The notes under the pieces were generated by a model. It had not been told where the DNA came from. It did not search any database and was given only the letters and a program-made list of their open reading frames with translations. This document shows, one piece after another, positions 16,188-26,227 of a stretch of DNA of 35,021 nt. A program made the position numbers and the translations under genes. The first letter of the stretch is position 1; each line of letters begins with the position of its first letter. The stretch is from Prevotella sp. (GTDB lineage Bacteria > Bacteroidota > Bacteroidia > Bacteroidales > Bacteroidaceae), in NCBI GenBank assembly GCA_016286585.1, contig JAEETC010000019.1, positions 1 to 35,021 on the forward strand, given 5' to 3'.

Positions 16188-17834
16188 TTACCAGCCAGGA
16201 TTCTGTGTCAGGTTGCCTGCCTTCAGGATCTCACTCTGCGGAATGGGGAAGAGATTCATCTTTGACTCATCCCACAGGCGAGTCTGAATCTGCTTCTTCA
16301 CTGGGTCAGAGAAGGTGCCTTCACCTGTCCTTGTTATCTCCACACCATAGATATTCTGGAAATACTTCTGACCTTCTTTCCAGCGACGAACGTCAAAGAA
16401 GCGGTGCCCCTCGAAGGCAAGCTCTACGAAGCGTTCCTTCTTGCAAGCCTCCAGCGTTGCTTCTGCATCACTAAGATCAGCCAGACCCGCACGTTTCCGG
16501 ACGGTGTTGATAGCCTGGGCAGCAGTCATGGTAAAGCCAGACTTATCGCTCAGGTTGAGCAGGCATTCGGCATAGTTCAGATAGAACTCAGCCAGACGGA
16601 AGGTGACCCAAACATGATAAAACGAGTTCTCACCATTACCTGCAATCTGCGTTGTGCCGTCCACATACTTCTTCAGATAATAGCCTGTTGGAGTGGCATT
16701 GACATTCGGCAGACCATTGACACCGCCAACGTAGGTCTCCAAAGGCTGGGTGTTGGCATTAGGCCACATATCACCATTCCTAGCAACGGTTGCAGCCAGA
16801 CGCAGATCACTCTCCTCGTAAGCCTCCACCAGGTTCTGAGTCGGACAGTTGCCACCCTGACCACCAGCACCGGCACCAGACATGCCGACTGGGAAGTTGT
16901 ACTTCTCGAAGGAGTTGGAAGCACTCAGCACGCGGCGGGCAAAGATAATCTCCTTCAGGGCCTTAGCATCCTTCCAATTAGTCTGTCCCTGGAACAATCC
17001 AGCATAATCAGACGACAGCGTGAACTGACGGGCCTTGGCTGCATTAATCAGATCGAGATTGGCCTGAGCTGCAGCTTTCCACAGCGACTGGTCATTATTA
17101 GGATTGAACAACGGACTGGCATGATAGAGGGCTGCACGAGCACGAAGCGCCAAAACAGCCAAGTTGTTTGCACGACCTGTTTCAGTGATACTCAAAGCCA
17201 TTTTGCCTAAGTCAGCATAGTCTTTGACAATCGTATCCTTAATAGCGACACATTCATCATCGATAAACTTGAAGATCTCATCAGCCGTAGCACGAGGCAG
17301 GTTATTTGCCTCAGCAGCATCCATGTCTGATGTCTTCAAGGGTACACCCCCATACTGGCGAACCAGCAGGAAGTAGAAATAGGCACGCAGGAAACGGGCT
17401 TCATACTGGAAGTTGTTATACTGATGCATCTCCTCAAGGTAGGCGATGTCGAGCTTATAGTCATCGAAGGTCAGGTTATTGAACTCATCGAGGAACATGT
17501 TGGCATAACTGATTCCCTCATAACATGTAGTCCAGAGAGAACCATTGGCATTAGCAGCACTCCACGCACCATTGAAGAAGCTCTCAATAGCGTTACCCGA
17601 CTGCGAATAGACGGACTCATCGGTGGCTGATGACAACATGGCACCACTGTAGTTATTGCCGAAGTCATAGTCAAGCTTTGCATACATGGTAGTGATGAAA
17701 CCGCCTGCACGTTCAAACTTCACTTTCATATACTCAGCGTCATCGTACTTGAACTCCTTATAGTCCATCTTTTCACTACAGGAGGCGAGGACGCAAGCTG
17801 CAAGAGCACTTAAGAATAAATATTTTAGTTTCAT
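16188..17834 (-). CDS. SusD-like glycan-binding outer-membrane lipoprotein (second pair)
   Basis: 548 aa from the ATG at 17834. A frame opening at 17918 overlaps the susC stop and would place the signal sequence internally, so MKLKYLFLSALAACVLASC is preferred, with lipid Cys at residue 19; MKIM at 17843 is an equally possible start nine bases earlier. SusD/RagB features are clear: ARFLRAYFYFLLVRQYGGVPL, RARAALYHASPLFNP, LAEFYLNYAECLLNLSD, FEGHRFFDVRRWKEG and the C-terminal NPGW. SusD proteins sit as a lid on a SusC transporter and bind the oligosaccharide. The start is 20 nt after the stop of the preceding susC, so these two form the pair. RG-I as ligand is inferred from neighbouring lyases. 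Confidence 0.95.
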   Translation of the reverse strand: MKLKYLFLSALAACVLASCSEKMDYKEFKYDDAEYMKVKFERAGGFITTMYAKLDYDFGNNYSGAMLSSATDESVYSQSGNAIESFFNGAWSAANANGSLWTTCYEGISYANMFLDEFNNLTFDDYKLDIAYLEEMHQYNNFQYEARFLRAYFYFLLVRQYGGVPLKTSDMDAAEANNLPRATADEIFKFIDDECVAIKDTIVKDYADLGKMALSITETGRANNLAVLALRARAALYHASPLFNPNNDQSLWKAAAQANLDLINAAKARQFTLSSDYAGLFQGQTNWKDAKALKEIIFARRVLSASNSFEKYNFPVGMSGAGAGGQGGNCPTQNLVEAYEESDLRLAATVARNGDMWPNANTQPLETYVGGVNGLPNVNATPTGYYLKKYVDGTTQIAGNGENSFYHVWVTFRLAEFYLNYAECLLNLSDKSGFTMTAAQAINTVRKRAGLADLSDAEATLEACKKERFVELAFEGHRFFDVRRWKEGQKYFQNIYGVEITRTGEGTFSDPVKKQIQTRLWDESKMNLFPIPQSEILKAGNLTQNPGW

Positions 17835-17854
17835 AATCTTCATCTTTATTATGG

Positions 17855-20692
17855 TTAGAATGACAACTGTACACCGGCGACGACACTCTTGTTCAGCGGA
17901 GCCGAGACACCATAACATTCAGGATCAGCATCGTCGAGATGGTTGAAGCAAAGCAGGTCGATTCCACGGAGATAGACTTTGGCAGTCTTCATGAAACCTG
18001 TCTTCTGCATCAGGCAGGACGGCAGATTGTAGTACACCTCCACATTGCGGAGCTTCAGGAACGAGCGGTTACGCTGCCAATAGGTACTGGTCTGATAGTT
18101 GTTGGCATTGCTCGTCGTAGAGAGGCGCGGGAACTCGGCATTCACGTCGGGGTTAGAGGGGCTCCAGCGGCCGTCGTAGTACTGTTGCGAGAGCGAGGTG
18201 CTGTTCAATAAGGGCCAGTACATACCCTTGGCGCTGAGGTTGGCCGTGTAGTTGGCCACACCCTGGAACATCAGGTCAACACCAATGCCCTTATACTCAG
18301 CTCCGGCATGGAAGTTGTAAAATATCTCAGGTGCATATGCGCTGTAACCGATCTTCGTCTTATCGTTGGCATCGATGACACCATCGTTATTGATATCCTG
18401 ATACTTGATATCGCCGGGACGTACCGTAGAGAAGTTCTGGGTAGGACTATTGGCAATGTCGGCCTCATCCTTGAACAGACCGATAGCCACAAGACCGTAG
18501 GTAGACTGCAGGGGATTGCCTGTCTCCACAAGGTTGTCGTAAGCCTTAGGCTCCTCTGCCATGTCCTTGATCTCATTCTTGTTGTAGTTGAAAGAACCTC
18601 CCAGGTTGAAAGTCAGCTCACCGATGGTCTTGGTGTAGTCGAGCGAAAGTTCGATACCCTTGCTGTCGACCTTTCCGGCATTCGTATACGGAGCCTCGAA
18701 ACCGATAAGAGCCGAATAAGCACCTGCACCAGACACCCAGATGTCCTTGCGCTGCTGCATATAGGCATCCAATTCCACATTCAGGCCACCAAAAAGCGTG
18801 GCGTCTATTCCTATATTATATTTATAGGCCTTCTCGTTGGAGGGATTAACGGCAGCCATACGGCCACGCTGCTGTGCACCATAGGCATTTCCTGTATTGG
18901 CCTCATAACCACTGCCGAACGGATAGTTGTAAGATGCATTAGCGCCATAGGACTGTACATAGTAGTCCCAGACATTATCACCCGGCAAATAGTCGGCATT
19001 GATAATGCCGAAGCTGGCCCGGAGCTTCAGGAAGTTCACGATGGGGTTGTCCTTCAGGAAACTTTCATTGGAGAGCACCCAGGCTGCGGACACCGTAGGA
19101 CCAAGGTTCCACTTCGTGTCAGGAGCCAGCCGGTTGCTGCCAGAGTACATGAGAGCCACCTCGGCAATATAACGATTGTCATAACCATAGTGAGCCAGGA
19201 ACGAGACATTCTGACGGTAAATAGTATAGCCCGTGCTACCTGTCGAGTTCTGATATTCATAGTCATACTTCAACTGACTATAAAGATAATGCTTCTCGGC
19301 AAAAGTACTTTCAAAGTTGAAGCCACCCGAAAGGATCAGTCGACGTGCCCACTGATCAGTAGCGGCACCTTTACCCATCGTACCAGGAGTACCAGATGTC
19401 CAATAGTCCCCTAAAACAGGGGCACCGTTCTTCCAACTCTCAACGGGGTAACTGCCGTAGACGTAAGTCATGCTATGATCCTCGTAAAGGGTGCTGTAGG
19501 TGTCATAGCCCACTCGCAATGTCATGCTCAGACCAGGAATCCAGTATTTCAGATCCTGATTCAATGTCATGTCAGCAAAAAGGGCACGCTCGTGAATCTT
19601 ATAGTAAGCAGCACCTGAAGACTGGGCTATCGGGTTCAGTTCGCCAGAATAGGTCGATGTACCACCCCACTCACCTATCTCATTCTTAATAGGGAAGGCT
19701 GTCGAGGGAACACTGTAAACCATATCCCACAAGTCGGCCTGGCTACCAGGGCGCGACATCTCGCTCAGCATACCGAGCATGTTCACCTTCAGATCGGTGG
19801 TCGGCGTGAGATCAATATCCAGGTTGGTACGCAGGTTACCACGCACATACTTGTCCTGTGTGGAATAGCCATCATTATCCGAGAAGTTCTTGATAAAGCC
19901 TTTGTCAGAAAGCAAGTTAAGCGTCGTATAATAACGGAAACGCTCACCACCACCGCTGAACTCCACACCGATTTTGTTCGTGGCACCATTCTTACGGAAG
20001 GTCTCATCCACCCAGTTCACATTGGGATACTGATAAGGATAGTTGCCGTTCTGGAAGGCTGCAATCTCCTCAGAAGAATACCGGGCAGGAGCACCTTCAT
20101 TACCCATAGCCTCATTCATGGCATTGGCAAAGGTGGCACCATCGACAAACTTCGGACGGTTTGACTGGAAATTGAACAAGTGGTCGTAAGTGACACGGAT
20201 ATTCTTGGAGTTATATTCACCACGCTTGGTAGTGATCAGGATGGCACCGTTGGCACCCTTATAGCCATAAAGGGCTACGGCGGCAGCATCCTTGAGGATA
20301 CTGACGTGATCGACCTCGTCGGAACTAACGAAACTGATATCACGCTCCACACCATCTACGAGGATCAGAGGGGTGCTGGTACTCAGACTCTGGAGACCAC
20401 GGACATAGAACGTGGGATTCTGCTCAAAGTAGGAGCCCGTTCCCTGCAATGAAACGAGACCGTTACCCTGACCAAGAATCGAATTCCCAATATTTTTGGC
20501 AGAACGTTTGTTTACATCCCTGTTGGTAATCACAGAGACGGCAGCGGTAGACTGGCCACGGGTGAAATTCTTGTTTGCTCCCACCTCAATGACCTGATCC
20601 ACGAAGCTGATGCCTGTGCTGTCCTGCTGTGCTGCAGTCGGCAGGCTCAGGCCTGCAAGCAGTGTCAGCATTAATATATTTTTCTTTTTCAT
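17855..20692 (-). CDS. SusC-like TonB-dependent transporter lacking the N-terminal extension (second pair)
   Basis: 945 aa. A signal peptide (MKKKNILMLTLLAGLSLPTAA) is followed after about 15 residues by QVIEVGANKNFTRGQSTAAV and the plug domain, with SusC hallmarks: FYVRGLQSLSTSTPLILVDG, VSILKDAAAVALYGYKGANG and LITTKRGEYN. The 22-strand barrel fills the rest and ends in the aromatic residue of VAGVQLSF. Unlike the first SusC (1087 aa) it has no carboxypeptidase-regulatory-like domain before the plug, explaining most of the length difference. VIEVGAN could serve as the TonB box. It imports oligosaccharides across the outer membrane together with the SusD encoded next. It is third in the operon, 46 nt after the first susD. 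Confidence 0.96.
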   Translation of the reverse strand: MKKKNILMLTLLAGLSLPTAAQQDSTGISFVDQVIEVGANKNFTRGQSTAAVSVITNRDVNKRSAKNIGNSILGQGNGLVSLQGTGSYFEQNPTFYVRGLQSLSTSTPLILVDGVERDISFVSSDEVDHVSILKDAAAVALYGYKGANGAILITTKRGEYNSKNIRVTYDHLFNFQSNRPKFVDGATFANAMNEAMGNEGAPARYSSEEIAAFQNGNYPYQYPNVNWVDETFRKNGATNKIGVEFSGGGERFRYYTTLNLLSDKGFIKNFSDNDGYSTQDKYVRGNLRTNLDIDLTPTTDLKVNMLGMLSEMSRPGSQADLWDMVYSVPSTAFPIKNEIGEWGGTSTYSGELNPIAQSSGAAYYKIHERALFADMTLNQDLKYWIPGLSMTLRVGYDTYSTLYEDHSMTYVYGSYPVESWKNGAPVLGDYWTSGTPGTMGKGAATDQWARRLILSGGFNFESTFAEKHYLYSQLKYDYEYQNSTGSTGYTIYRQNVSFLAHYGYDNRYIAEVALMYSGSNRLAPDTKWNLGPTVSAAWVLSNESFLKDNPIVNFLKLRASFGIINADYLPGDNVWDYYVQSYGANASYNYPFGSGYEANTGNAYGAQQRGRMAAVNPSNEKAYKYNIGIDATLFGGLNVELDAYMQQRKDIWVSGAGAYSALIGFEAPYTNAGKVDSKGIELSLDYTKTIGELTFNLGGSFNYNKNEIKDMAEEPKAYDNLVETGNPLQSTYGLVAIGLFKDEADIANSPTQNFSTVRPGDIKYQDINNDGVIDANDKTKIGYSAYAPEIFYNFHAGAEYKGIGVDLMFQGVANYTANLSAKGMYWPLLNSTSLSQQYYDGRWSPSNPDVNAEFPRLSTTSNANNYQTSTYWQRNRSFLKLRNVEVYYNLPSCLMQKTGFMKTAKVYLRGIDLLCFNHLDDADPECYGVSAPLNKSVVAGVQLSF

Positions 20693-20738
20693 AATCTCTT
20701 TACTTTTTTACCTTTTTACTTTTTCACCTTTAAAAAGA
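20693..20738 (-). repeat. Purine-rich spacer with repeated AAAAAGTAAA between susD and susC
   Basis: The 46-bp gap reads on the minus strand as AAAGGTGAAAAAGTAAAAAG followed by GTAAAAAAGTAAAG: three or four tandem variants of GTAAAAA(A). It could be a slippage-prone spacer or an A-rich translation enhancer for the downstream susC. Confidence 0.5.
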
Positions 20739-22817
20739 TTACCATCCAGGATTCTGTACAAGGCCGTAACCCTTGTTGATCTCAGTCAGAGGAAGCGGGA
20801 AGAGGAACCACTTGCGCACCTCTAGGTCATTAGGAGAGTAATCCCAAAGGACACGACTGCGATTCTGCAGTTCAAAGAGACTGTGTTCAAAACGGCTTGG
20901 TTCTGCCACACCGGCATTCTTGTCATCACCGATATATGGACGGATATTGTGCTCCCAGTTCTTGCCAATCTGAATCAGGCGGTAGGTCACCAGACCATGA
21001 AGACGCTTGGTCATCCAATCACTGTGCTTGTAGCGAATCATATCATAGTAGCGGTTGTTACTCATACCGAGCTCACAAGCCCGCTCACGAAGGATTTCCT
21101 CGACAACATCTTGTTTATTGTCCATATTTGGCTTCACGGCGGCCTTCGACTTAGTGATGCTGGCCTTCAGGCCTTTCATACCTACGCGGGCACGAACCTC
21201 ATCAACATACTTCAGGGCCTCGATCAGTTGGTCACACTGTGCCAGACATTCGGCGTACATCAGAAGCATCTCGTCGTAGCTCAGATACACCCACTGGGTA
21301 TACTTTCCCTGATACTCACGACCCAAGTAATACTTAATGGTGCCATAGCCTGAAGGAAAGCGCTCGGTATCCTGCTCCACGATCTTTCCATCGGCATCGG
21401 CCACCTGATACTTCTCATGGTAGCCTCCGACCCAAAGCTCGTAATTGTTACCCTCAGACACACCAGACGTCCAGTTCAGACGTTCAGACTGGCCATTGAC
21501 AATAGCATTCTCATAGAGACGGGGATCACGACTGGCCTTGCGCTGCACAGCACCACCACGACCCTTCACATATTCAAAGAAAAGCTTACCCTTCTCACCG
21601 TTGATATTACCGGCAGCCATATCGCCCTCCCAGTCAAACGGAGTACCATCGGCCCAACAGAACATATCCACATACTCCTGCGTAGGACCGTAAGAATTAC
21701 GGAAGGGGCCTGGACCTGTCTCTGTTGTAGTCGGACCCACGAAGTTGTTCCACTGGTAAGAAGCCTTGTTACTGGTGGCACCTGCTACACGGGTAGAGTG
21801 GATGATTTCACGGCTGCCCTGATAGATATAGCCCATACGATAAGCCTGACGATATGCATCGGGCGTGGCGGCAGTCGCCTTATTCAACTCATACCAATTA
21901 CCATTGGCGGCATTAGCATTCATAAAGTCCTGACAAGCTTGGAGGGCACGCTGCCAACGCTCCTGTTTGAAACCACCATGCCAGACGACGCTGTCGCGCT
22001 CGGCATCCGTAGAACCGTCATAATAAGGCTGATCAGCATTATAGAGCGGCGAGGCATTAAAGAGCAGGATCTTTGCCTTCAGGGCCATGGCACCTGCAGA
22101 CGTCCAGCGTCCCGTGTTGTTGGTTGCATCGGTCTCAATTGTTGTGCCATTGTAAGCCCAGAGCAGGTCGGGAATTGCTTCGTCAAGCAACTTCACCATA
22201 AAGTTTGCAGTAGCCTCAGCAGTCGCACGACGAGTGGAGAGATCACCTTCCGTACCAGTATAGGTATGCTCTACAATTGGGAGTCCCCCATAGACTGAAT
22301 AGAGGTCGAAGTAGCGGCTGGCCATGATACATTTGGCCTGTGCAATCATATTCTTTTTCTCTGCATCAGACAAGCCCGGCACTCTATCGATATTTTCAAT
22401 AAGTAGCCAACAATGGTGTACTGTTTCCCATACCTTATCATCATTATAGGCGATGATGGCTCGGTCATTAGAGGTCAATGCATTAGAATAATACATTGTA
22501 TAAGCATTGGAACCACTAAAATGCTGATGATAGCAATCTGTTAATGCATCAAGTTTCGTATTCCAATAGCTCTGGCTCCATGGTGACGCAGTGGAATTTT
22601 TATATGGGAGTCCATAATACTGCTGTACATAGAGACCAACAAGGAACTGCTTGGTATATTCGGCACTATTGAACACCGTGTCTAGTGTCACTGTGCCACC
22701 CGGTGCTTTCTCAATAAAGGAACTGCCGAACTTCACGTCATCGGTACAGGCGGCGAACACCATGCCACCAAGGACAAGTGTCACGACCCCTGATTGTAAT
22801 TTATGATATAGTTTCAT
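20739..22817 (-). CDS. SusD-like glycan-binding outer-membrane lipoprotein (first pair)
   Basis: 692 aa, longer than most SusD proteins. Lipoprotein signal with Cys at residue 24 (LVLGGMVFAACTDDV). SusD/RagB features: MASRYFDLYSVYGGLPIVEH, ALKAKILLFNASPLYN, LLMYAECLAQCDQLIEALKY, VDEVRARVGM, ERACELGMSNNRYYDMIRYK and the terminal NPGW. It starts 23 nt after the first susC and should form its surface lid. It has many Trp and Tyr residues in the middle region (WNNFVGP, WVGGYHEKY), which in this family contact sugars. Its sequence is quite unlike the second SusD, suggesting the two pairs prefer different oligosaccharides; that preference is inferred. Confidence 0.95.
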   Translation of the reverse strand: MKLYHKLQSGVVTLVLGGMVFAACTDDVKFGSSFIEKAPGGTVTLDTVFNSAEYTKQFLVGLYVQQYYGLPYKNSTASPWSQSYWNTKLDALTDCYHQHFSGSNAYTMYYSNALTSNDRAIIAYNDDKVWETVHHCWLLIENIDRVPGLSDAEKKNMIAQAKCIMASRYFDLYSVYGGLPIVEHTYTGTEGDLSTRRATAEATANFMVKLLDEAIPDLLWAYNGTTIETDATNNTGRWTSAGAMALKAKILLFNASPLYNADQPYYDGSTDAERDSVVWHGGFKQERWQRALQACQDFMNANAANGNWYELNKATAATPDAYRQAYRMGYIYQGSREIIHSTRVAGATSNKASYQWNNFVGPTTTETGPGPFRNSYGPTQEYVDMFCWADGTPFDWEGDMAAGNINGEKGKLFFEYVKGRGGAVQRKASRDPRLYENAIVNGQSERLNWTSGVSEGNNYELWVGGYHEKYQVADADGKIVEQDTERFPSGYGTIKYYLGREYQGKYTQWVYLSYDEMLLMYAECLAQCDQLIEALKYVDEVRARVGMKGLKASITKSKAAVKPNMDNKQDVVEEILRERACELGMSNNRYYDMIRYKHSDWMTKRLHGLVTYRLIQIGKNWEHNIRPYIGDDKNAGVAEPSRFEHSLFELQNRSRVLWDYSPNDLEVRKWFLFPLPLTEINKGYGLVQNPGW

Positions 22818-22840
22818 AATTGTATACCTTATTATATTTA

Positions 22841-25800
22841 TTAGAATCCTAACTTAAGACTTGCGGTGTAAGTACGCTGCAGAGGATAAGAAGGTGTTGA
22901 GCTGGCACGAGCCTCCGGGTCACCAAACTTATACGGGGTGAGAGTGAAGAGGTTGTAGCCGCTGACAGACAACTGCAACTGATTCAGACCAAGCACTTTC
23001 ATGAACGGGAAGTGGAAGTCGTAAGCAATCTGAAGGGTCTTCAGACGCATGTACTTCGCGTCCTTCTCCCATAGGGTGGAACTGGCATAGTTCTGGATTG
23101 AGTTTGTCCATGTGGCACGTGGATATTCTGCATTAGGATCAGGATTCTCTGGTGACCAAGTATTATCAAGATGATACTGGAGCAGACCACCATTGTTCTC
23201 CGTATTTCGATTGTGGAACGGACGCTGGAAAACGTCGCCAAGCACACGGCTAACATCCCAGGCTCCCGTGAACTGCGCACTGACGGAGAGATTCTTATAA
23301 TAAAGAGCGAGATTCAGGCCTGCGATATACTGCGGGTCATCGGTATAGCCATAGTCGCGACTCTGGTCATTAGGATCAATATAACCATTACCGTCGAGGT
23401 CAACGAATACACAATCACCCGGCTTCAGAGTAGACACGAGCTGCGTGGGGAACTTCTGTCCGAACTCCTTTTCATAGTCAGCCTCTGCACCCTCATAATA
23501 TAATTTCCAGAACTTGTACTGCAAACGACTTCCAATACGATGGCCGGCAGTATACATATAGTCATTCTGCTGCGGTGCCTGACGGTCTTCGATAATCTCA
23601 TTGAAGTTGTGTGAGAGGTTCAACTTCACAGAGTAACGGAAATCCTTTCCAAACTTGTCTTGCCAGTTGACGGAAACCTCCCAACCATGGCTATCGACGA
23701 CACCAAAGTTAGAATAGGGAGGTGTAAAACCAATAAATGTCGGAATACGGTTGTCAATGGCCAAGATGTCGGTACGGTGTTCCATATAATAGTCGAAAGT
23801 CGTACGCAGACGGTCATCGAAGAAGTTCATATCGAAACCGTAGTCCTGCTTGAAGGCCTTCTCCCAAGTCACGTCTGGGTTATTCTTGGCACTTTCATAG
23901 GCACCCTTCGTTGCAGTGCCGTTCTCCACACCGAACAGATAGGCGTATGCCACACCAGAATCACTGCCCGACGAATACTGGGCACGCTCCCAAAGGGCTG
24001 TCTGGTTTACGTTATAAGGATCGGACATAAACATGAAGCGGCTACCACCGATCTTATCGTTACCAACGAGGCCCCACGAAGCACGCAGTTTCAGGAAGCT
24101 GATATATTTCTTAACAGGCTTGAAGAACGGCTCATCACTGACAATCCATCCCACAGAACCTGCAGGGAAGGAACCAAAGCGCTTGCCAGGAGCGAAGTTC
24201 TCGGAGCCATTGTAACCGAAGTTGACCTCGGCCATATAGCGGTTGTTCCAGTCGTAAGTGACACGACCTACGAAACCAATATACGTACGGGCGATATCTG
24301 AATAGTCACCACTGATATAGTACTCCTTACTCTGATTGTACAGAGCCAGAGCGGTAATCGTATGAAGACCGAAGGAGCGGTTATAGTTCAGCGAACCTTC
24401 TGCATACCAGTTACGACTCTTGCCGTTTTGGTAATTGCGGTAGGTGGGCGTTGTGTCATCTCCAGCCTTACGGTAAAGTATTTCTTCATAGATATTACCA
24501 CTTTCATTAACACCACGGTGGAAGACAGCGGTATAAGTAGAGGCATCATTGGTAATCTCCTTTGCTGTAGCATAAGAGCTATTATATGAACCCTTCAACT
24601 TCACAGAAAGCCCCTTGGTGATGAAATCGAGCTTCTGATCAAGCACAAGGTCCATCTGCAGCTTGTTATTATTATATTGGAACGCACCCGGCTGGCTCAT
24701 GCAGTACGCCATCGGTGTACCACCGGTGAAGGGCAGGACGGGGATTGTCTTTGCATTGTCACCTTCAACGGTCGTATAGTTATCAGAGGTAGAATTACTA
24801 TTGACGATGTACTTGCCATCAACAAAGCCTGGGCTGCTGAACGGAGTGGCCCAATAAACCTCCTTCACGAGCTGATCGGAAGACTGGCCAGAATGAGGTT
24901 TGTTAGAGTTATCCACCTTACCTGAAATATTAAAACTCAGGCGAGTGGTCTTAGTGACATCGATATCCAAGTTCGAACGGTAGTTGAAACGATTGTAGCC
25001 ATAGCCGAAGTCATAAGGACGGTCAAATTCCTTAAAGATACCATCCTGAGTGAACATACCGGCAGAGATGAAGTACTTCACGGTCTTGTTACCACCAGAG
25101 ATATTCACATTGTGCTGTGTCTGCAACGTTACATCTTTCATAATATAGTCTGACCAGTTCATGCTCGGGAATCGGATAGGATCAGTGTTGTTCTTAAACA
25201 TATCTATCACCGTCTGCGAGAACTCGTGAGCCGTTCCGTCGTTGTCGTGCATAGCATTGTGGAACATAGCATAATCATACGATGAGGCCATCTCTACCAT
25301 TTTCGTCGGCATCAGGGCAGAGAACGAAGTACTGGCCGTGATGTGAGCCTTACCTTCAGCGCCACGCTTGGTAGTAATCAGAATGACACCGTTGGCACCA
25401 CGCACACCAAACACCGCTGTTGCAGAGGCATCTTTCAGGACAGTGACACTCTCGATTTCGTTGGGATCAATATCCCACATCTCACGCTCTACACCATCCA
25501 CCTGAATCAGTGGAGAAGCACTAGCTGAACCGAACGTAGCCTTACCACGAACGAAGATGCTTGCAGCATCGCTACCTGGCTCACCAGAAGTCTGCACGGT
25601 GGTCACACCGGAGAGTTGACCAGCCAACACATTATTAACAGAAGACACTGGCGTACGGGTTAATTCCTCAGATTTCACTGAAGAAATAGCACCCGTAACG
25701 GTCACCTTCTTCTGTACACCGTAAGCCACCACCTCAACACCCTGAAGCATTGTGGACTCTTCCTGCAGTGTCACCTTCATGCCATTGGCAGCCTTGACGA

Positions 25801-26104
25801 CCTGCTCCTTGTAACCCACAAACGAGATCTTCAACTGGGTGCCGGGCTTCACCTTCAATGTGAAGTTACCATCGAAGTCGGTCACCGTACCTGTCGTGGT
25901 CTTTGCCCCGACGACAATCACGCTCGCGCCGATCACGGCCTCACCCGTATTGTCGACGACCGTTCCCGAGATTGACTCTTCCTGCTGCACATTCTGAACA
26001 GAAGCATGAGCAGCGAGCAATCCGGTAGCGGGTACGAACCACCATGCCGATAGGACAACGGCAAAGGGCAGGACCTTACCTTTGATTCTCTTTAATTTGT
26101 TCAT
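22841..26104 (-). CDS. SusC-like TonB-dependent outer-membrane transporter (first pair)
   Basis: 1087 aa, normal SusC length. After a long signal peptide (to about residue 33) comes the carboxypeptidase-regulatory-like domain (about 42-118: ISGTVVDNTGEAVIGASVIV, then DFDGNFTLKV and ISFVGYKEQ). Then VEVVAYGVQKK leads into the plug (IFVRGKATFGSASASPLIQV; SVTVLKDASATAVFGVRGAN; LITTKRGAEG) and the beta-barrel, ending in aromatic TASLKLGF. It transports oligosaccharides into the periplasm using TonB energy. It is the first gene of the susC-susD-susC-susD operon, with a clear promoter and the 28-bp candidate regulator element upstream. The Prevotella-like affiliation of the window rests partly on this operon type. 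Confidence 0.97.
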   Translation of the reverse strand: MNKLKRIKGKVLPFAVVLSAWWFVPATGLLAAHASVQNVQQEESISGTVVDNTGEAVIGASVIVVGAKTTTGTVTDFDGNFTLKVKPGTQLKISFVGYKEQVVKAANGMKVTLQEESTMLQGVEVVAYGVQKKVTVTGAISSVKSEELTRTPVSSVNNVLAGQLSGVTTVQTSGEPGSDAASIFVRGKATFGSASASPLIQVDGVEREMWDIDPNEIESVTVLKDASATAVFGVRGANGVILITTKRGAEGKAHITASTSFSALMPTKMVEMASSYDYAMFHNAMHDNDGTAHEFSQTVIDMFKNNTDPIRFPSMNWSDYIMKDVTLQTQHNVNISGGNKTVKYFISAGMFTQDGIFKEFDRPYDFGYGYNRFNYRSNLDIDVTKTTRLSFNISGKVDNSNKPHSGQSSDQLVKEVYWATPFSSPGFVDGKYIVNSNSTSDNYTTVEGDNAKTIPVLPFTGGTPMAYCMSQPGAFQYNNNKLQMDLVLDQKLDFITKGLSVKLKGSYNSSYATAKEITNDASTYTAVFHRGVNESGNIYEEILYRKAGDDTTPTYRNYQNGKSRNWYAEGSLNYNRSFGLHTITALALYNQSKEYYISGDYSDIARTYIGFVGRVTYDWNNRYMAEVNFGYNGSENFAPGKRFGSFPAGSVGWIVSDEPFFKPVKKYISFLKLRASWGLVGNDKIGGSRFMFMSDPYNVNQTALWERAQYSSGSDSGVAYAYLFGVENGTATKGAYESAKNNPDVTWEKAFKQDYGFDMNFFDDRLRTTFDYYMEHRTDILAIDNRIPTFIGFTPPYSNFGVVDSHGWEVSVNWQDKFGKDFRYSVKLNLSHNFNEIIEDRQAPQQNDYMYTAGHRIGSRLQYKFWKLYYEGAEADYEKEFGQKFPTQLVSTLKPGDCVFVDLDGNGYIDPNDQSRDYGYTDDPQYIAGLNLALYYKNLSVSAQFTGAWDVSRVLGDVFQRPFHNRNTENNGGLLQYHLDNTWSPENPDPNAEYPRATWTNSIQNYASSTLWEKDAKYMRLKTLQIAYDFHFPFMKVLGLNQLQLSVSGYNLFTLTPYKFGDPEARASSTPSYPLQRTYTASLKLGF

Positions 26105-26168
26105 ACAGTAGATATTAATTGTTATATATTAATTGTCTGTTATGAGTCTATGCAAGTAGTTTCGTTTG

Positions 26169-26197
26169 CAAAAGTACAAAAATTATTTAATCCGCAA
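26169..26197 (-). promoter_or_regulatory. Promoter of the susCD operon
   Basis: On the minus strand TTGC (26194-26197) precedes TACTTTTG (26169-26176) by 17 nt, fitting the Bacteroidota -33/-7 pattern. The -7 box is identical to that of the PL11 operon promoter at 9905-9912. A 5' leader of about 60 nt precedes the ATG at 26104. Confidence 0.62.
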
Positions 26198-26227
26198 GAC
26201 ATAAAAGCCCTAAGAATCATGACATAA

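Noticed and set aside
17835..17918. Upstream extension of the second susD to 17918
   Set aside because: It overlaps the susC stop and puts a clear lipoprotein signal (Cys19) in the interior; start at 17834 or 17843 is preferred.
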